From Fusibacter ferrireducens (lineage in GTDB: Bacteria > Bacillota > Clostridia > Peptostreptococcales > Acidaminobacteraceae), in NCBI RefSeq assembly GCF_015352425.1, contig NZ_JADKNH010000002.1, positions 357,169 through 421,168 on the forward strand: 64,000 bases of DNA, in the 5' to 3' direction. Numbering within the stretch: the first letter of the stretch is position 1; every line of letters starts with the position of its first letter. Below the pieces are notes generated by a model. It was not told the origin of the DNA, made no database searches, and saw only the letters and a list, made by a program, of their open reading frames with translations. The position numbers were made by a program, and so were the translations under genes. Positions 45,080 through 54,466 of the stretch are shown piece by piece.

Positions 45080-46252
45080 ATGGGATTTAAAATCAAAAAT
45101 TTATTAGAACTGGATATGCTAAGAGATTCGGAAGTCATTTGTGGCAATGAACATTTGGACAATGAAATAATTTGGATTAACATGTTGGAAATACTTGACG
45201 AACTGAATTCATTGCAGGTTGGCGAATTATTGATAACCACTGGCTACAATTTAGACAATGAAGAATTGCATAAAAATTTGATCTACACGCTTCATAAAAA
45301 AAAGCTTGCGGGCTTAGCTATACAACCTGGATACTATATTGACAAAATTCCAGACTACATTAAACAACAAGGTGAGAAATATCATTTTCCCATTATACAG
45401 ATTCCTAAAAAAATAACTTTTTCACATTTCACGAGGGTTATTATTAAGAATATCAACAATGGTAAAGCAAAACATAATATCGGTGAAGAGAGTCTCTTAG
45501 CAGATTTTATTGAAAATAAAATGATATCAGAAACAAAACTAAATGAGCTCATCGAGTGTGGTTTTAATGAGCCCTACAGTTTGACAGTTATGATCTTTTC
45601 CATAGAGCAAGCAGATCATGGTTTCATATTGGAATCTGATACCGAATACATTCTAGATTGCTTTGATTCCCTACTTTCAAAAATTGCCTCTAATTACTTA
45701 TTTGAAAAGTATCAAGATCATCATGTGATTTTGATAAGGACCGATATGATCTCAGGCTTCATCTACAAAATGCAGGAACTCATCTCTACACTTTCTGATA
45801 GCAATCCCAATTTCTCAATGAATTTGGGCATAAGCAGTCACACCAATACTTTTTCTTCAATATCAAAATTGTATATTGAAGCCATGATGTCACACGATAT
45901 TCTAAAAACCATTCAGGCCAAAAAAGGCGTATGCAGTTATGAGCACGTGAGTTTGTTTCAAATGCTGGGACACGACAATGCAAGCGAAAATATATTTCGA
46001 TTGCTCAATGAAACCATCATCCCCATTATGAACTATGATGCCATTCACAATTGTGACTATGTAGAAACGCTCAAAATTTACTTTTCAAATAATTATAACT
46101 TGTCAGTCACAAGTGATAAGCTCTTTATCCACAGACATACGCTGCGCTATAGACTTCAAAAGATTGAGGCCATTTTTAATATTGATCTCAAGGATGCGCT
46201 CACATTATTTAAATACTCCATTGCACTTCAATTAAATAACTTGTACCATTAG
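45080..46252 (+). CDS. PucR-family transcriptional regulator
   Basis: A 390-residue regulator: an N-terminal PucR domain (about 5-125, LLELDMLRDSEVICGNEHLDNEIIWINMLEI and ELLITTGYNL), a middle GGDEF-related region, and a C-terminal PucR-type HTH (about 330-388; NYNLSVTSDKLFIHRHTLRYRLQKIEAIF). Relatives activate purine, amino acid or GABA catabolism. Divergence from the M20 deacylase/YfcC operon suggests control of that operon. The ribosome binding site GAAGGGAG is 12 nt from ATG, slightly far. Confidence 0.9.
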   Translation: MGFKIKNLLELDMLRDSEVICGNEHLDNEIIWINMLEILDELNSLQVGELLITTGYNLDNEELHKNLIYTLHKKKLAGLAIQPGYYIDKIPDYIKQQGEKYHFPIIQIPKKITFSHFTRVIIKNINNGKAKHNIGEESLLADFIENKMISETKLNELIECGFNEPYSLTVMIFSIEQADHGFILESDTEYILDCFDSLLSKIASNYLFEKYQDHHVILIRTDMISGFIYKMQELISTLSDSNPNFSMNLGISSHTNTFSSISKLYIEAMMSHDILKTIQAKKGVCSYEHVSLFQMLGHDNASENIFRLLNETIIPIMNYDAIHNCDYVETLKIYFSNNYNLSVTSDKLFIHRHTLRYRLQKIEAIFNIDLKDALTLFKYSIALQLNNLYH

Positions 46253-46357
46253 CTTGCATCGTCCACTGATATCACTAACTTACATCATCCACTTGCATTC
46301 TACGCTTGCGCCTTCATTTCGCCCTTAATTTCATAAAGTAACTTCTAAGGATATCCA

Positions 46358-46391
46358 TTAAAAAACCACCTCCATTGAGAAGTGGTTTTAA
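46358..46391. terminator. Bidirectional terminator after pucR-like gene
   Basis: Arms TTAAAAAACCAC and GTGGTTTTAA around a 12-nt loop between convergent pucR-like and sucrose phosphorylase genes. Confidence 0.82.
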
Positions 46392-46413
46392 TCCTGTTTA
46401 TAAGCTATATCTA

Positions 46414-47835
46414 TTAATATTCTGTTGCCTTAATTTCAAATTGCTTCGTCACAAAATCTGCGATAAGTTCCGCAGAGTGTTCACCATATGTTCTCTTAAT
46501 ATGAATCCGATGTGGCTCTGACGCCACCATTTCAAAAGTACCGTTAAATGCTGGATGCGTATTCCTAAATTTCATTAAATCCACAAGGCTTTGGACAACG
46601 GGTCTTTTAACTTCTTGATGAATTTCTTCAAGTGTGTAGTAATGCCGATTGATGTTTCTCCCTTCTTTTGTTGTCTCTAGCAATTTCAAATCATTTTTAC
46701 CTGCAAGAAGACCAACATAGTAAACTTGGGGAATGCCTGGTGCAAAGAATTGAACTGCACGAGAAAGTAAATAAGCGTCATCGTCATCGCCCAATGCTGA
46801 GTAATAGGTGCAGTTGATTTGATAGATATCCAGATTATTGTAAGCTGCCGTATTGTATATTTTCTTAACATTGGCGCCAAATTTAAAGATGGCCTCTTTT
46901 GTTCTCTCTATTTCATCATCGGGTAACAGGTCTCTCACATCCACCACACCGATGCCATCATGTGTATCCAATGTTGTAAATTGCTTATGTGGACATATTT
47001 TTAAATAATGCTGTAAATATTGAGCATCCCCATAGTATATTGCGTGGATTAAGAGCATTGGCAAGGCAAAATCATAAACGTAATAATCTCTGCTTTCAAT
47101 CTTCTTTTGCATCGTATAGTGCTCATGTATTTCAGGGAGCAATTCCACTTGATAGGGTTTTAAAATGTCTGCGCATTCGTCTAAAAACTCCCAAATATCG
47201 GGTTCGATGAAAAAACAGCTTGTCCCTGCTTTTTTAGTGGCATAGGCAAATGCGTCCAATCTGATAAGCGCCGCACCGTGACTGCAAAGATCTGTCAAGT
47301 TATCTTTTATAAATTGCTTCGCCACATCTGACTTACAATTGATGTCAATTTGTTCTTCACCAAAAGTACACCAAACTTTTTCCACAGTGCCATCGTCAAA
47401 ATGAGCGTCCACATAAGGCGCCTTGGGCTTTCTCTTGTAAATAGCATCCACTTCTTCTGGTGTTGGTTCTCCATTGGCCCAAAAATCTTTGTATCTGATG
47501 AATAAATCCTTGTACTTGGATTGATCTTTGTACTTAAGAAAGTCTTGATAATATGTACTTTGAGCTGAAATGTGATTGATCATGTAGTCAAACATTAAAT
47601 AATAGTGCTCTGCCAATTTCTCAACATCACGCCAATCTCCAAAAGTTGGATCAACTTCATGGTAGTTTATCGGTGCAAATCCCCTATCCCCTGAAGACGG
47701 AAAAAAGGGCAGAAGGTGAACACCACCAACGGCTTCATTGAAATACTGCTCTAGTATGGCATACAAATCTTTCAAATTGTTCCCCATGGAATCTGAATAC
47801 GTAATTAGCATTACTTTATTTTCAATTTTTTTCAT
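46414..47835 (-). CDS. gtfA: Sucrose phosphorylase (GH13)
   Basis: A 473-residue GH13 enzyme converting sucrose plus phosphate to glucose 1-phosphate and fructose in the cytoplasm. The nucleophile is Asp194 in [11 protein letters not shown], the acid/base is Glu235 in LLPEIHEHY, and the transition-state Asp293 is in [23 protein letters not shown] and [16 protein letters not shown] match lactic-acid-bacterial GtfA closely. Length is normal. GGGAGGCATAGC precedes ATG. It is isolated: no sucrose transporter or other sugar gene is adjacent, so import must be encoded elsewhere. A sucrose 6'-phosphate or glucosylglycerol specificity is not excluded. Confidence 0.9.
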   Translation of the reverse strand: MKKIENKVMLITYSDSMGNNLKDLYAILEQYFNEAVGGVHLLPFFPSSGDRGFAPINYHEVDPTFGDWRDVEKLAEHYYLMFDYMINHISAQSTYYQDFLKYKDQSKYKDLFIRYKDFWANGEPTPEEVDAIYKRKPKAPYVDAHFDDGTVEKVWCTFGEEQIDINCKSDVAKQFIKDNLTDLCSHGAALIRLDAFAYATKKAGTSCFFIEPDIWEFLDECADILKPYQVELLPEIHEHYTMQKKIESRDYYVYDFALPMLLIHAIYYGDAQYLQHYLKICPHKQFTTLDTHDGIGVVDVRDLLPDDEIERTKEAIFKFGANVKKIYNTAAYNNLDIYQINCTYYSALGDDDDAYLLSRAVQFFAPGIPQVYYVGLLAGKNDLKLLETTKEGRNINRHYYTLEEIHQEVKRPVVQSLVDLMKFRNTHPAFNGTFEMVASEPHRIHIKRTYGEHSAELIADFVTKQFEIKATEY

Positions 47836-48020
47836 ACGCTATGCCTCCCTATATGTATTTTTAATTTACTTTTATGTCGCATCACTCTGTGCTTAGCATG
47901 CTGCTTATTATTGCCATCAGTACACCCTCTATGTTGTAAAGCACTCTCATCACCTTGATACCCATATATTCTGCTTAAAATCTTTTCATCTAAATTTGAA
48001 TTGCTCTATTCTAAAATTAT

Positions 48021-48075
48021 AAAACCGACTGCCTAAGCATTAGATTTTTAGTCTAATTTTTAAGCGGTCGGTTTA
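48021..48075. terminator. Hairpin between dus and sucrose phosphorylase genes
   Basis: Arms AAACCGACTGC and GCGGTCGGTTT, with inner ATTAGA/TCTAAT, form a long stem about 55 bp after the stop codon of the tRNA-dihydrouridine synthase gene (minus). It is likely its terminator. Confidence 0.72.
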
Positions 48076-48127
48076 TCTTTTAACCCCTACAGGGCACATT
48101 TGCATGCTTTCTTATTTCTATAAGGCA

Positions 48128-49093
48128 CTATTGCGAATATCCAGAGTGAACATCAATTTCTTGTTCTTCAAAGAGTCTTTCAACGACAGCCTCATAATCG
48201 ACAAAAGATATTGCCGCTCTAATGACCTTCAAATAAGTCTCGTTATTTGTAAAACTCTGAATCAAATAGTACCAGATTTCTTTCATCTTGCTCAAAACAT
48301 TCCGCTCCACCATAAGGCTTTGTCGATATCCAGCATAGATATCGTCGTGAAATGCTTTCAATACACTTTTATCTATTTTGGAGTACGTCTTAATCGCATT
48401 TACTAGGTCTGGATTTGCGAGCAAACCTCTTCCAAGCATCATGGCTTTTACCTCAGGAAAGGCATTTGTAAACGTTGTATAGTCCGATACTGTAAAGATA
48501 TCGCCATTGTAGCAAAGGGGATTTTGACTCAAAGAAAGCGCCTCTTTAAACACTTTCAAATTGGGTTTATTGTGATAAATGTCCGTCTGTATTCTTGGAT
48601 GAATAATGAGTTCCTTAACGGGATAGCGATTAAAGATCTCAATAAGCGCATAAAACTCATCTGGATGTGTCTTACCCAATCTTGTTTTTATCGAAAATGC
48701 CACATGCTGCGCGATCTGACTACTGTAGACGTCATCTAAAAAAGCATTAAGCGCTTCTTTATGGGCTAAAAATCCTGAACCCCTATTTTTAGAGACCACT
48801 TTTTTAGAGGGACAACCCAGATTGAGATTGATTTCAGAATACCCCATTTGATTGATTTTTTGAGCTGTATGGATAAAATCAGAGGCATTATTGGAAAGAA
48901 TTTGAGGCACCAAAATCAGCCCATTATTATTTTCTAATAGAATATCGTCCAAGTCTTTTGTGGAGAATCCCTTCTTTTGATCAGAAACAATAAAGGGAGC
49001 GAAGTATTTATCAATATACTTAAAATTCGCCTTATGTGCATTTCGATAAACATGGCCTACAACACCTTCCAGCGGCGCATAATAAAATTGCAT
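48128..49093 (-). CDS. tRNA-dihydrouridine synthase
   Basis: A 321-residue FMN-dependent Dus enzyme reducing uridines in the D-loop of tRNA with NADPH. It opens with YYAPLEGVVGHVYRNAHK (FMN site), has the catalytic Cys in INLGCPSKKVVSKNRGSGFL, Lys and His in FSIKTRLGKTHPDE and IIHPRIQTDIY, and YNGDIF plus MLGRGLLANPDL in the phosphate-binding part. It does not sit beside nifR3-type neighbours, and by motifs it resembles the second dus gene (DusC-like) of some Firmicutes. The position modified cannot be told. Confidence 0.9.
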   Translation of the reverse strand: MQFYYAPLEGVVGHVYRNAHKANFKYIDKYFAPFIVSDQKKGFSTKDLDDILLENNNGLILVPQILSNNASDFIHTAQKINQMGYSEINLNLGCPSKKVVSKNRGSGFLAHKEALNAFLDDVYSSQIAQHVAFSIKTRLGKTHPDEFYALIEIFNRYPVKELIIHPRIQTDIYHNKPNLKVFKEALSLSQNPLCYNGDIFTVSDYTTFTNAFPEVKAMMLGRGLLANPDLVNAIKTYSKIDKSVLKAFHDDIYAGYRQSLMVERNVLSKMKEIWYYLIQSFTNNETYLKVIRAAISFVDYEAVVERLFEEQEIDVHSGYSQ

Positions 49094-49125
49094 CTATTTA
49101 ATCACTCCTGTAAGTTCACTTTAAA

Positions 49126-49175
49126 ATAAGCAATGCCATCAGCATCTCAAAGTTTATACCGACAACATTGCTTAT
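49126..49175 (-). terminator. Terminator after the chemoreceptor gene
   Basis: Perfect arms ATAAGCAATG and CATTGCTTAT around a 30-nt loop, followed on the minus strand by TTTAAAG. It lies between the chemoreceptor (stop at 49313) and the dus start (49093). Confidence 0.65.
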
Positions 49176-49312
49176 CTATCTTACAATGAAACCTCTAAAA
49201 GAACAAGTTAAATTTGGCACAATTTATGTCCACATCCACTTCTTTCCCATTAAATCTCTTCTCCTGATTTACCTGCTTCAATAAATCTACAAATTTTTAG
49301 CAGGCCAAAATT

Positions 49313-51052
49313 CTAAATTTTGAACTGTTTGATAATTTCCTCAAGTTCCTTGGAAAGCATATCCAGACTTGCCGTTTGTTCACTGATTTCCATCATACCG
49401 GCAAGTTGTTCTTCGGTATTGGCAGAAACAGCTTCTGTGCTTGCAGAAGTTTCTTCTGTTGACGCAGAAATACCTGTCATGGCGTCTACAATATATTCTT
49501 TCAATTTGAGCATCTGCTCCACATCTCTATCAATATTGACGAGTTCACTGCTCAGATCTCCAATACCCTTTGCAATGGCATCAAACTGTACTCGAGTTGA
49601 TGACACAGAGCGATTCTGTTGATCCGTCACCTTCTTGAGTTCGCTCATTGTCTCCACAGAAAGATGTGAATGCGCATTGATCTCATTGATGATGTTTTTG
49701 ATTTCACTCACTTGATTTGCAGACTGTTCTGCCAGTTTACGGATCTCATCTGCCACAACCGAAAATCCTCGTCCAGCTTCACCAGCCCTTGCCGCTTCAA
49801 TTGAAGCATTCAGTGCCAAAAGATTGGTCTGTTCAGAAATACCAGTGATGGCATCTGTAATCGTATGAATTTTACCTGTACTGTCCGAAACATTGGCAAT
49901 CGCATTGCTGATCTTTTCAGTGGCAACATTGGTAGCTTCAGTGGCATTTATGAGTTCTTTAACCGTTTCTAATCCTCTTTTGCTTTGCTCATCTGCATCC
50001 AATGCAAGTTTATCTACGGTATTGGTGGAGCGTTTTACGCCATCGATATTTCTTGAAAGCTCACTGACTTTGCCCACGGCTTCCTCGGTAAGTGTCGCTT
50101 CTTCGTTGACCGCCTCGGCAACCTCTCCAATTGTCTTGGCCACTTCATTGATGGCATGTGTCGTCTGGTCTGTTACTTCAACCAGTGAACCTGCAAGTTC
50201 AGTAACTACGCTAGATGAGGCTTGCATCGCAATTACGAGCTCCCTAACATTGTGAAGCATTGTATTATATGCAGATGCCAATATGCCAATTTCATCATTG
50301 GTGTCAACGTGAATTTCTGAAACCATCAAATTATTCTTTGAAACTTCCATGAGGGATGTTGAAATCGCTTTAATTGGTTTTGCAAAACTCCCGGAGAACA
50401 ACGTGATCACAAGGAGCCCTAAAATCAATGATAGTATGAGCACAAGGAAAATGACCATGAGAATGACATCTGCACCCTTGTTAAAATCCTCTACATATGC
50501 GCCTGAACAGACGACCCATCCCCAATCTGAATCCAACTCCTGATAGGTCACTTTCTCCCCGATCTCTTCAGAGTTTGGAAGTGTCCACGCATAAGTTACA
50601 AAGCCCCCGCCATTTTCGGCTACCTTAATTTGAGCTTGAACAAGCTTAAACCCAGCGTCACTTTTATCTTCAACTTCCCATACATTTGTGCCTTCAAGTG
50701 AGGGATGCATGACTTCAACCCCATCTATGGAATATGCAAAAAAATAACCATTTGGCCCGAGATCAATATTTTTACTGATGGGGCGGCTATTATCTGCATC
50801 TTTAACGCCAAGGAGCATTACTCTAATTTCTTCTTGTGCTTCTTCAAGTGAAATTGTGCCTCTTTCAACTTCCACTTTTTTGGCATCAATAAGCTGCATC
50901 ACCTGCCTAACACCGTTCTTTAAGATGGTTTCACCTTTTAACGTCAACTGATTTTTTGCGAAAAAATAGCTTGTTACACCTATGGCAACCACTGGAATGA
51001 TCAAGAGTAGACTTGATATGACAATCAGTTTTCGCCTAATGGATAGATTCAA
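49313..51052 (-). CDS. Methyl-accepting chemotaxis protein with single Cache domain
   Basis: A 579-residue chemoreceptor: TM1 (about 9-31), an extracellular single Cache (about 35-185; [59 protein letters not shown]), TM2 (about 195-218), HAMP (about 220-275) and a signalling domain with tip [17 protein letters not shown]. The Cache type (sCache_2) often binds short organic acids. The start is TTG at 51052 with GGGGGTCAAAAA upstream. Transcribed alone; the gene-remnant region lies upstream. Confidence 0.92.
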   Translation of the reverse strand: MNLSIRRKLIVISSLLLIIPVVAIGVTSYFFAKNQLTLKGETILKNGVRQVMQLIDAKKVEVERGTISLEEAQEEIRVMLLGVKDADNSRPISKNIDLGPNGYFFAYSIDGVEVMHPSLEGTNVWEVEDKSDAGFKLVQAQIKVAENGGGFVTYAWTLPNSEEIGEKVTYQELDSDWGWVVCSGAYVEDFNKGADVILMVIFLVLILSLILGLLVITLFSGSFAKPIKAISTSLMEVSKNNLMVSEIHVDTNDEIGILASAYNTMLHNVRELVIAMQASSSVVTELAGSLVEVTDQTTHAINEVAKTIGEVAEAVNEEATLTEEAVGKVSELSRNIDGVKRSTNTVDKLALDADEQSKRGLETVKELINATEATNVATEKISNAIANVSDSTGKIHTITDAITGISEQTNLLALNASIEAARAGEAGRGFSVVADEIRKLAEQSANQVSEIKNIINEINAHSHLSVETMSELKKVTDQQNRSVSSTRVQFDAIAKGIGDLSSELVNIDRDVEQMLKLKEYIVDAMTGISASTEETSASTEAVSANTEEQLAGMMEISEQTASLDMLSKELEEIIKQFKI

Positions 51053-51197
51053 TTTTTGACCCCCTTTATATTCTATATAATGATTTGATATAAAACATTA
51101 TAGCATTTAACATAAAATTAACAAACTAAAATAATGTTATAATATTAATTATTTTATTGTATTATTTTTTTTTTCATAATTGCTTCGCCATCATACT

Positions 51198-51296
51198 AAC
51201 AACATTTGAGTCATATGTCATGACTCAAAACTATTTTCGCTGACGATTTTCGCGGTTAGTACCCCGCGTAAATCTTTTGGCTCAAATTTTGTTGTT
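51198..51296 (+). repeat. 100-bp hairpin repeat, divergent copy
   Basis: Begins AACAACATTTGAG and ends GGCTCAAATTTTGTTGTT like the other copies. Hairpin 1 is extended: TTTGAGTCAT pairs perfectly with ATGACTCAAA. The second hairpin has different bases from all other copies (CGCGG / CCGCG around TTAGTACC instead of GAGGG / CCCTC) but still pairs. Confidence 0.85.
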
Positions 51297-51304
51297 TATA
51301 AAAA

Positions 51305-51335
51305 AACTGGACCTTCCATCAAAGAAAGTCCAGTT
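51305..51335 (-). terminator. Terminator left behind with the enoate-reductase remnant
   Basis: On the minus strand AACTGGACT and GGTCCAGTT arms (with inner TTC/GAA) are followed by TTTTTTT. It overlaps the last codons of the remnant reading frame. Confidence 0.8.
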
Positions 51336-51462
51336 CGATTGTTGCCACTTGTGGTACTGTATCAAATAAAGCATCTACAAGATCTCTTCTCGGTCTTTGA
51401 CCAAGTGCACAGATCACAGTTTCCCCTTTAATAAGCACTTCGTTATCCTGAGCGTCTTCACA
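51319..51462 (-). pseudogene. C-terminal remnant of an NADH:flavin oxidoreductase / 2-enoate reductase gene
   Basis: Forty-seven codons read on the minus strand contain ETVICALGQRPRRDLVDAL and FDTVPQV. This matches the conserved stretch near the C terminus of multidomain Old-Yellow-Enzyme proteins (2-enoate reductase, 2,4-dienoyl-CoA reductase, BaiCD types) that precedes the final NAD-domain loop (normally QIGDC). The stop comes directly after, and the frame is closed by TAA just upstream, so more than 90 percent of the gene is gone. Family recognition is from memory of the motif. Confidence 0.7.
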
Positions 51463-51508
51463 CAATATGCTATGTTATAATCAATCAATTTATGAAATGA
51501 GGGACATT

Positions 51509-51586
51509 ATGCGAACTTTAAAATATGCCATTTTAGGTCTTTTAAGTCGACATTCTATGGTATTCTCAAAACGTCACAGAGGATGA
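51509..51586 (+). pseudogene. 5' remnant of a PadR-family regulator gene
   Basis: A GAGGG site and ATG at 51509 start MRTLKYAILGLLSRHSM, the standard N terminus of PadR winged-helix regulators (usually followed by TGYDI). After 17 codons the similarity breaks off, and a stop follows at codon 26. Another frame just downstream (VTEDDQPLLAYT) could be the gene's far end, which would indicate a large internal deletion. A functional microprotein is unlikely. Confidence 0.65.
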
Positions 51587-51638
51587 TCAGCCTTTATTGG
51601 CATACACTTGCTTTTAATTTTTTTTGAAAATGAACTGG

Positions 51639-52496
51639 TTATTGTTCTTCCTTTTTAACGACAGCAATCCATACTTCAAATTTAGCATCCTGTGGATCAG
51701 GATTTAGGTAGACTTCTATATCTGGTGCATTGCCATACTCATAGCCTGAGGTAGGCAGCCATTCTGTTACAATACGCTTCTCTAATTCCTGAATAGATAG
51801 ATTTGTGCCTTGACCTTCAAAGATCGCCCATGTTGCCTCAGGCACTGTGTATTCTTCTAAATCACCAATTATCGGGCCATTAGATGCCACTGCAATATAG
51901 TAACGCCAATCCTCAAGTTCATTACACGAACATACCCCTAAGAGGCCTCTGGGTTTGCTGTCCATCATCGCCGCTAACTTTGGAATTGTACCCTCCGTTA
52001 CAGCTTTATCCCACATGGCAGGTACAATTTCAAAATTCTTTTCGATCTCCCTATCCAGTGGTGCTGAAACCCCTACTACTCTAAAGGCATCCTTTTTTTC
52101 AATCCTGTAATTCATCTCACAATCTCCTTTTATCGTTATTCGGAAGCTGATTGGAGGATATGCTTTGAGGTTTACACCAGATGCTTTTGCACTGGAAGGT
52201 GTAATGCCGTGCACACTTTTAAATGCGCGATTAAATGCGGTTGGTGAATCATAACCATACTTGAGTCCAACATCTATCACTTTTTGCTTACCACTCTGAA
52301 GGTCCACAGCAGCAAGTGACATCTTTCTTCTGCGAATGTATTCTGATAAAGGCATATCCGCAACATATGAAAACATTCTTTGAAAATGATAAGTACTACA
52401 ACAAGCTAATTTCGCGGCTTCATTTATGCTTACATCACCTGTTATATTTGCTTCAATATATTTTATAGCATCATTTAATCGGTTAATCCACTCCAT
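51639..52496 (-). CDS. AraC-family regulator with GyrI-like effector domain
   Basis: A 285-residue regulator with two AraC helix-turn-helix motifs at the N terminus (about 8-105; INEAAKLACCSTYHFQRMFSYV and VIDVGLKYGYDSPTAFNRAFKSVHGITPS) and a C-terminal GyrI-like small-molecule-binding domain (about 125-283; WAIFEGQGTNLSIQELEKRIVTEWLPTSGYEYGNAPDIEVYLNPD region). This Rob/BmrR-like layout senses drugs or other hydrophobic ligands. AGGAGGCAGGAG precedes the start. Regulated genes are not obvious; the ABC exporter 2 kb away is a possible target but is not adjacent. Confidence 0.9.
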   Translation of the reverse strand: MEWINRLNDAIKYIEANITGDVSINEAAKLACCSTYHFQRMFSYVADMPLSEYIRRRKMSLAAVDLQSGKQKVIDVGLKYGYDSPTAFNRAFKSVHGITPSSAKASGVNLKAYPPISFRITIKGDCEMNYRIEKKDAFRVVGVSAPLDREIEKNFEIVPAMWDKAVTEGTIPKLAAMMDSKPRGLLGVCSCNELEDWRYYIAVASNGPIIGDLEEYTVPEATWAIFEGQGTNLSIQELEKRIVTEWLPTSGYEYGNAPDIEVYLNPDPQDAKFEVWIAVVKKEEQ

Positions 52497-52540
52497 CTCC
52501 TGCCTCCTATCTCATAATACGCCACATCAAAAAGTAAAAC

Positions 52541-52567
52541 CTCTCTTTATCTGTACAATAAAGAGAG
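52541..52567 (-). terminator. Terminator after the RsmH-family gene
   Basis: Perfect arms CTCTCTTTAT and ATAAAGAGAG around 7 nt, followed on the minus strand by GTTTTACTTTTT. It lies about 110 bp after the stop codon at 52675. Confidence 0.75.
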
Positions 52568-52674
52568 ATCTTTTAACACCTCTTAAACCATTAGAGCTCT
52601 AATTTCTTATCATAGATTATCTCTGAGGCATTATTGCTCATGAATCATTTTTCACGGATTGTTTCTCGTGTATA

Positions 52675-53724
52675 CTATGCCTTAATGGCCCATCGCATCT
52701 TGGTTGAACGTGCTCGACTGTTGATACTGCACTCTTCTGCTGATGGTCTAATGATCTCTTGCGCGATTTCACTATAAACGCCATCACGCAATAATTTTTT
52801 AAATGATTTTTTGACCAGACGATCTTCGCCTGAATGAAAGGAGAGAATCGCCACACGCCCACCTTTGGCAAGTACATTTGGCAATTTTTCTAAAAAGGCA
52901 TAAAGCACCTCAAACTCACTGTTGACATCAATTCTAAGTGCCTGAAAAGTTCTCTGACATGATTTTTTGACGGCTTCTTCTGGATTGCTCGCTGGTACTG
53001 CTTTAAGCGCATCTGTTATCACTTGTCTGAGTTCTTTGGTCGTTTGAATACGCCTGCCTTTTTTAACGGCAGTAACAATCGCACGTGCAATTTCCTCTGC
53101 ATAGGGTTCATCTGCATTTTCTAGCAGCATACCATACAATTCCTCTTGTGAAATTTTCTTTAATCGCTCTGCAGCAGAAATCCCCTTCTTTGGATTTAAT
53201 CTTAGATCCAAAGGGCCTTCTGTTTTATAAGAAAAGCCTCGATCTGGATTATCAATTTGCATGGATGAAACACCGAGGTCAGCTAAGACAAAATCAAGTG
53301 GACCTGATTCTGCTACAACCTGATCTATATTGGCGAAGTTTAATTGCTTGATGGTTAAAATTTCTGGACCATATCCAAGCTTTTCTAGTCGTTCTCTGGT
53401 ACGTGGCAGTTCAATAGGGTCCACATCCAGTGCATACATATGCCCTTTTGACTCTAAACACTTGAGCATTTCAAGGGTATGCCCACCATAACCCAATGTC
53501 GCATCAAGACCTGTCTGTCCCGGTTTAATTTGCAAGAAATCCAATATTTCTTTAACACAAATTGAAATGTGCATCCCTGCAGGCGTACTCCCCTTTTGTA
53601 TAACATGCGCTATTGTATCTCCATATTTTTCTGGCTGTAGTTCTTTATATTTTTCTTTATAAGTCTTTGGGTGAGTTCCTTTATATCTGACACGTCTCTT
53701 ATGTGTTTTTTTTTGATCTGGCAT
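52675..53724 (-). CDS. rsmH: RsmH-family 16S rRNA (cytosine-N4)-methyltransferase, stand-alone
   Basis: A 349-residue SAM-dependent methyltransferase of the RsmH/MraW family, which methylates N4 of C1402 in 16S rRNA. Seen: GLDATLGYGGHTLEML (SAM loop, usually GGGGHS), YALDVDPIELPRTRERL, DFVLADLGVSSMQIDNPDRGFSYKTEGPLDLR and the C-terminal AILSFHSGEDRLVKKSFK. It has a basic N-terminal extension of about 45 residues (KKTHKRRVRYKGTHPKTYKEKYKEL) not present in classical RsmH and lies outside the cell-division cluster. It may be a second, divergent family member with a different rRNA target. Confidence 0.87.
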   Translation of the reverse strand: MPDQKKTHKRRVRYKGTHPKTYKEKYKELQPEKYGDTIAHVIQKGSTPAGMHISICVKEILDFLQIKPGQTGLDATLGYGGHTLEMLKCLESKGHMYALDVDPIELPRTRERLEKLGYGPEILTIKQLNFANIDQVVAESGPLDFVLADLGVSSMQIDNPDRGFSYKTEGPLDLRLNPKKGISAAERLKKISQEELYGMLLENADEPYAEEIARAIVTAVKKGRRIQTTKELRQVITDALKAVPASNPEEAVKKSCQRTFQALRIDVNSEFEVLYAFLEKLPNVLAKGGRVAILSFHSGEDRLVKKSFKKLLRDGVYSEIAQEIIRPSAEECSINSRARSTKMRWAIKA

Positions 53725-53845
53725 TTTACAACCTCGCTATTCATTTTGATTTTATAAACCGAATACGCTATATCCAGAATACTCTCTAAATCATACCATA
53801 GTAAGCATCCACTTTAAATGCCAATTCACAAGTCGCTGTTGTAGT

Positions 53846-54370
53846 TTAATTCTTATCTTTTTTAATCTTAGTAAATAACACCACATAGTTCTTACCGTAA
53901 TGCTTTGCGCATTTGGGACAGGTTGTGTAAAACGCCATAAAGTCATCCGTCTCTAAACCTTTGCCATTCGTTTTTTCTTTAAGGTCCTTCATCCATGTTG
54001 GCATTTCTTTAAATTCACCTTCATATACGCTTGTAAAAAAATCGCCAGAAAGTTTAGTGTTTTCCAGTCCTTGAACTTCTTTTTCGACTAAAAAGTAATG
54101 TTCTGCTTTCCACGCACTCAAATCACGAGATAAAATTAAATATTTGTCTTTTACATCTGCACCAGCTGCTGTAATCTCATTCATTGTCTTTGAAAAAACC
54201 TTGCCCATATTCAGTGGCATATGCAGCATACTTTTAGTGAACACTTTTACAAATTGATAATTTTCAAGGTTCATGATTTGATCATGCCATTTTTCTGGGT
54301 GAAATCTCGGGCAACAGCCGGTTTCATTATCCGTCAAATCCATTTCCGGTAGTTTCTTTAAAACTTCCAT
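53846..54370 (-). CDS. Conserved hypothetical protein with a C-terminal CxxC
   Basis: A 174-residue soluble protein I do not recognise. It has paired Cys near the N terminus (TGCCPRFHPEKWHDQ), a central region MPLNMGKVFSKTMNEI, DKYLILSRDLSAWKAEHYFLV, and a C-terminal CPKCAKHYGKNYVV. The four cysteines could bind a metal. It resembles small uncharacterised proteins of Clostridia, sometimes labelled hydrolase, but I see no catalytic triad. GGAGGTGTGTT precedes ATG. It lies between the rsmH-like gene and the ABC exporter genes on the same strand, and co-transcription is uncertain. Confidence 0.75.
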   Translation of the reverse strand: MEVLKKLPEMDLTDNETGCCPRFHPEKWHDQIMNLENYQFVKVFTKSMLHMPLNMGKVFSKTMNEITAAGADVKDKYLILSRDLSAWKAEHYFLVEKEVQGLENTKLSGDFFTSVYEGEFKEMPTWMKDLKEKTNGKGLETDDFMAFYTTCPKCAKHYGKNYVVLFTKIKKDKN

Positions 54371-54466
54371 AACACACCTCCATTCTATGAAATTTTTTAC
54401 CCCTTTTTAATCTCGCTACTCTGATAAAATACAATACCAGGTGTTTCGTTTTATATGCCATCACCG

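Larger units (their letters stand above)
51053..51638. other. Gene-poor interval with repeat and gene remnants
   Basis: No intact gene for about 590 bp. From left: a T-rich tract near 51168, repeat copy 51198-51296, a terminator at 51305-51335, the C-terminal remnant of an enoate-reductase-type flavoprotein (51319-51462, minus), then the start of a PadR-type gene (51509-51586, plus). It looks like a site of past deletions. Confidence 0.75.
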
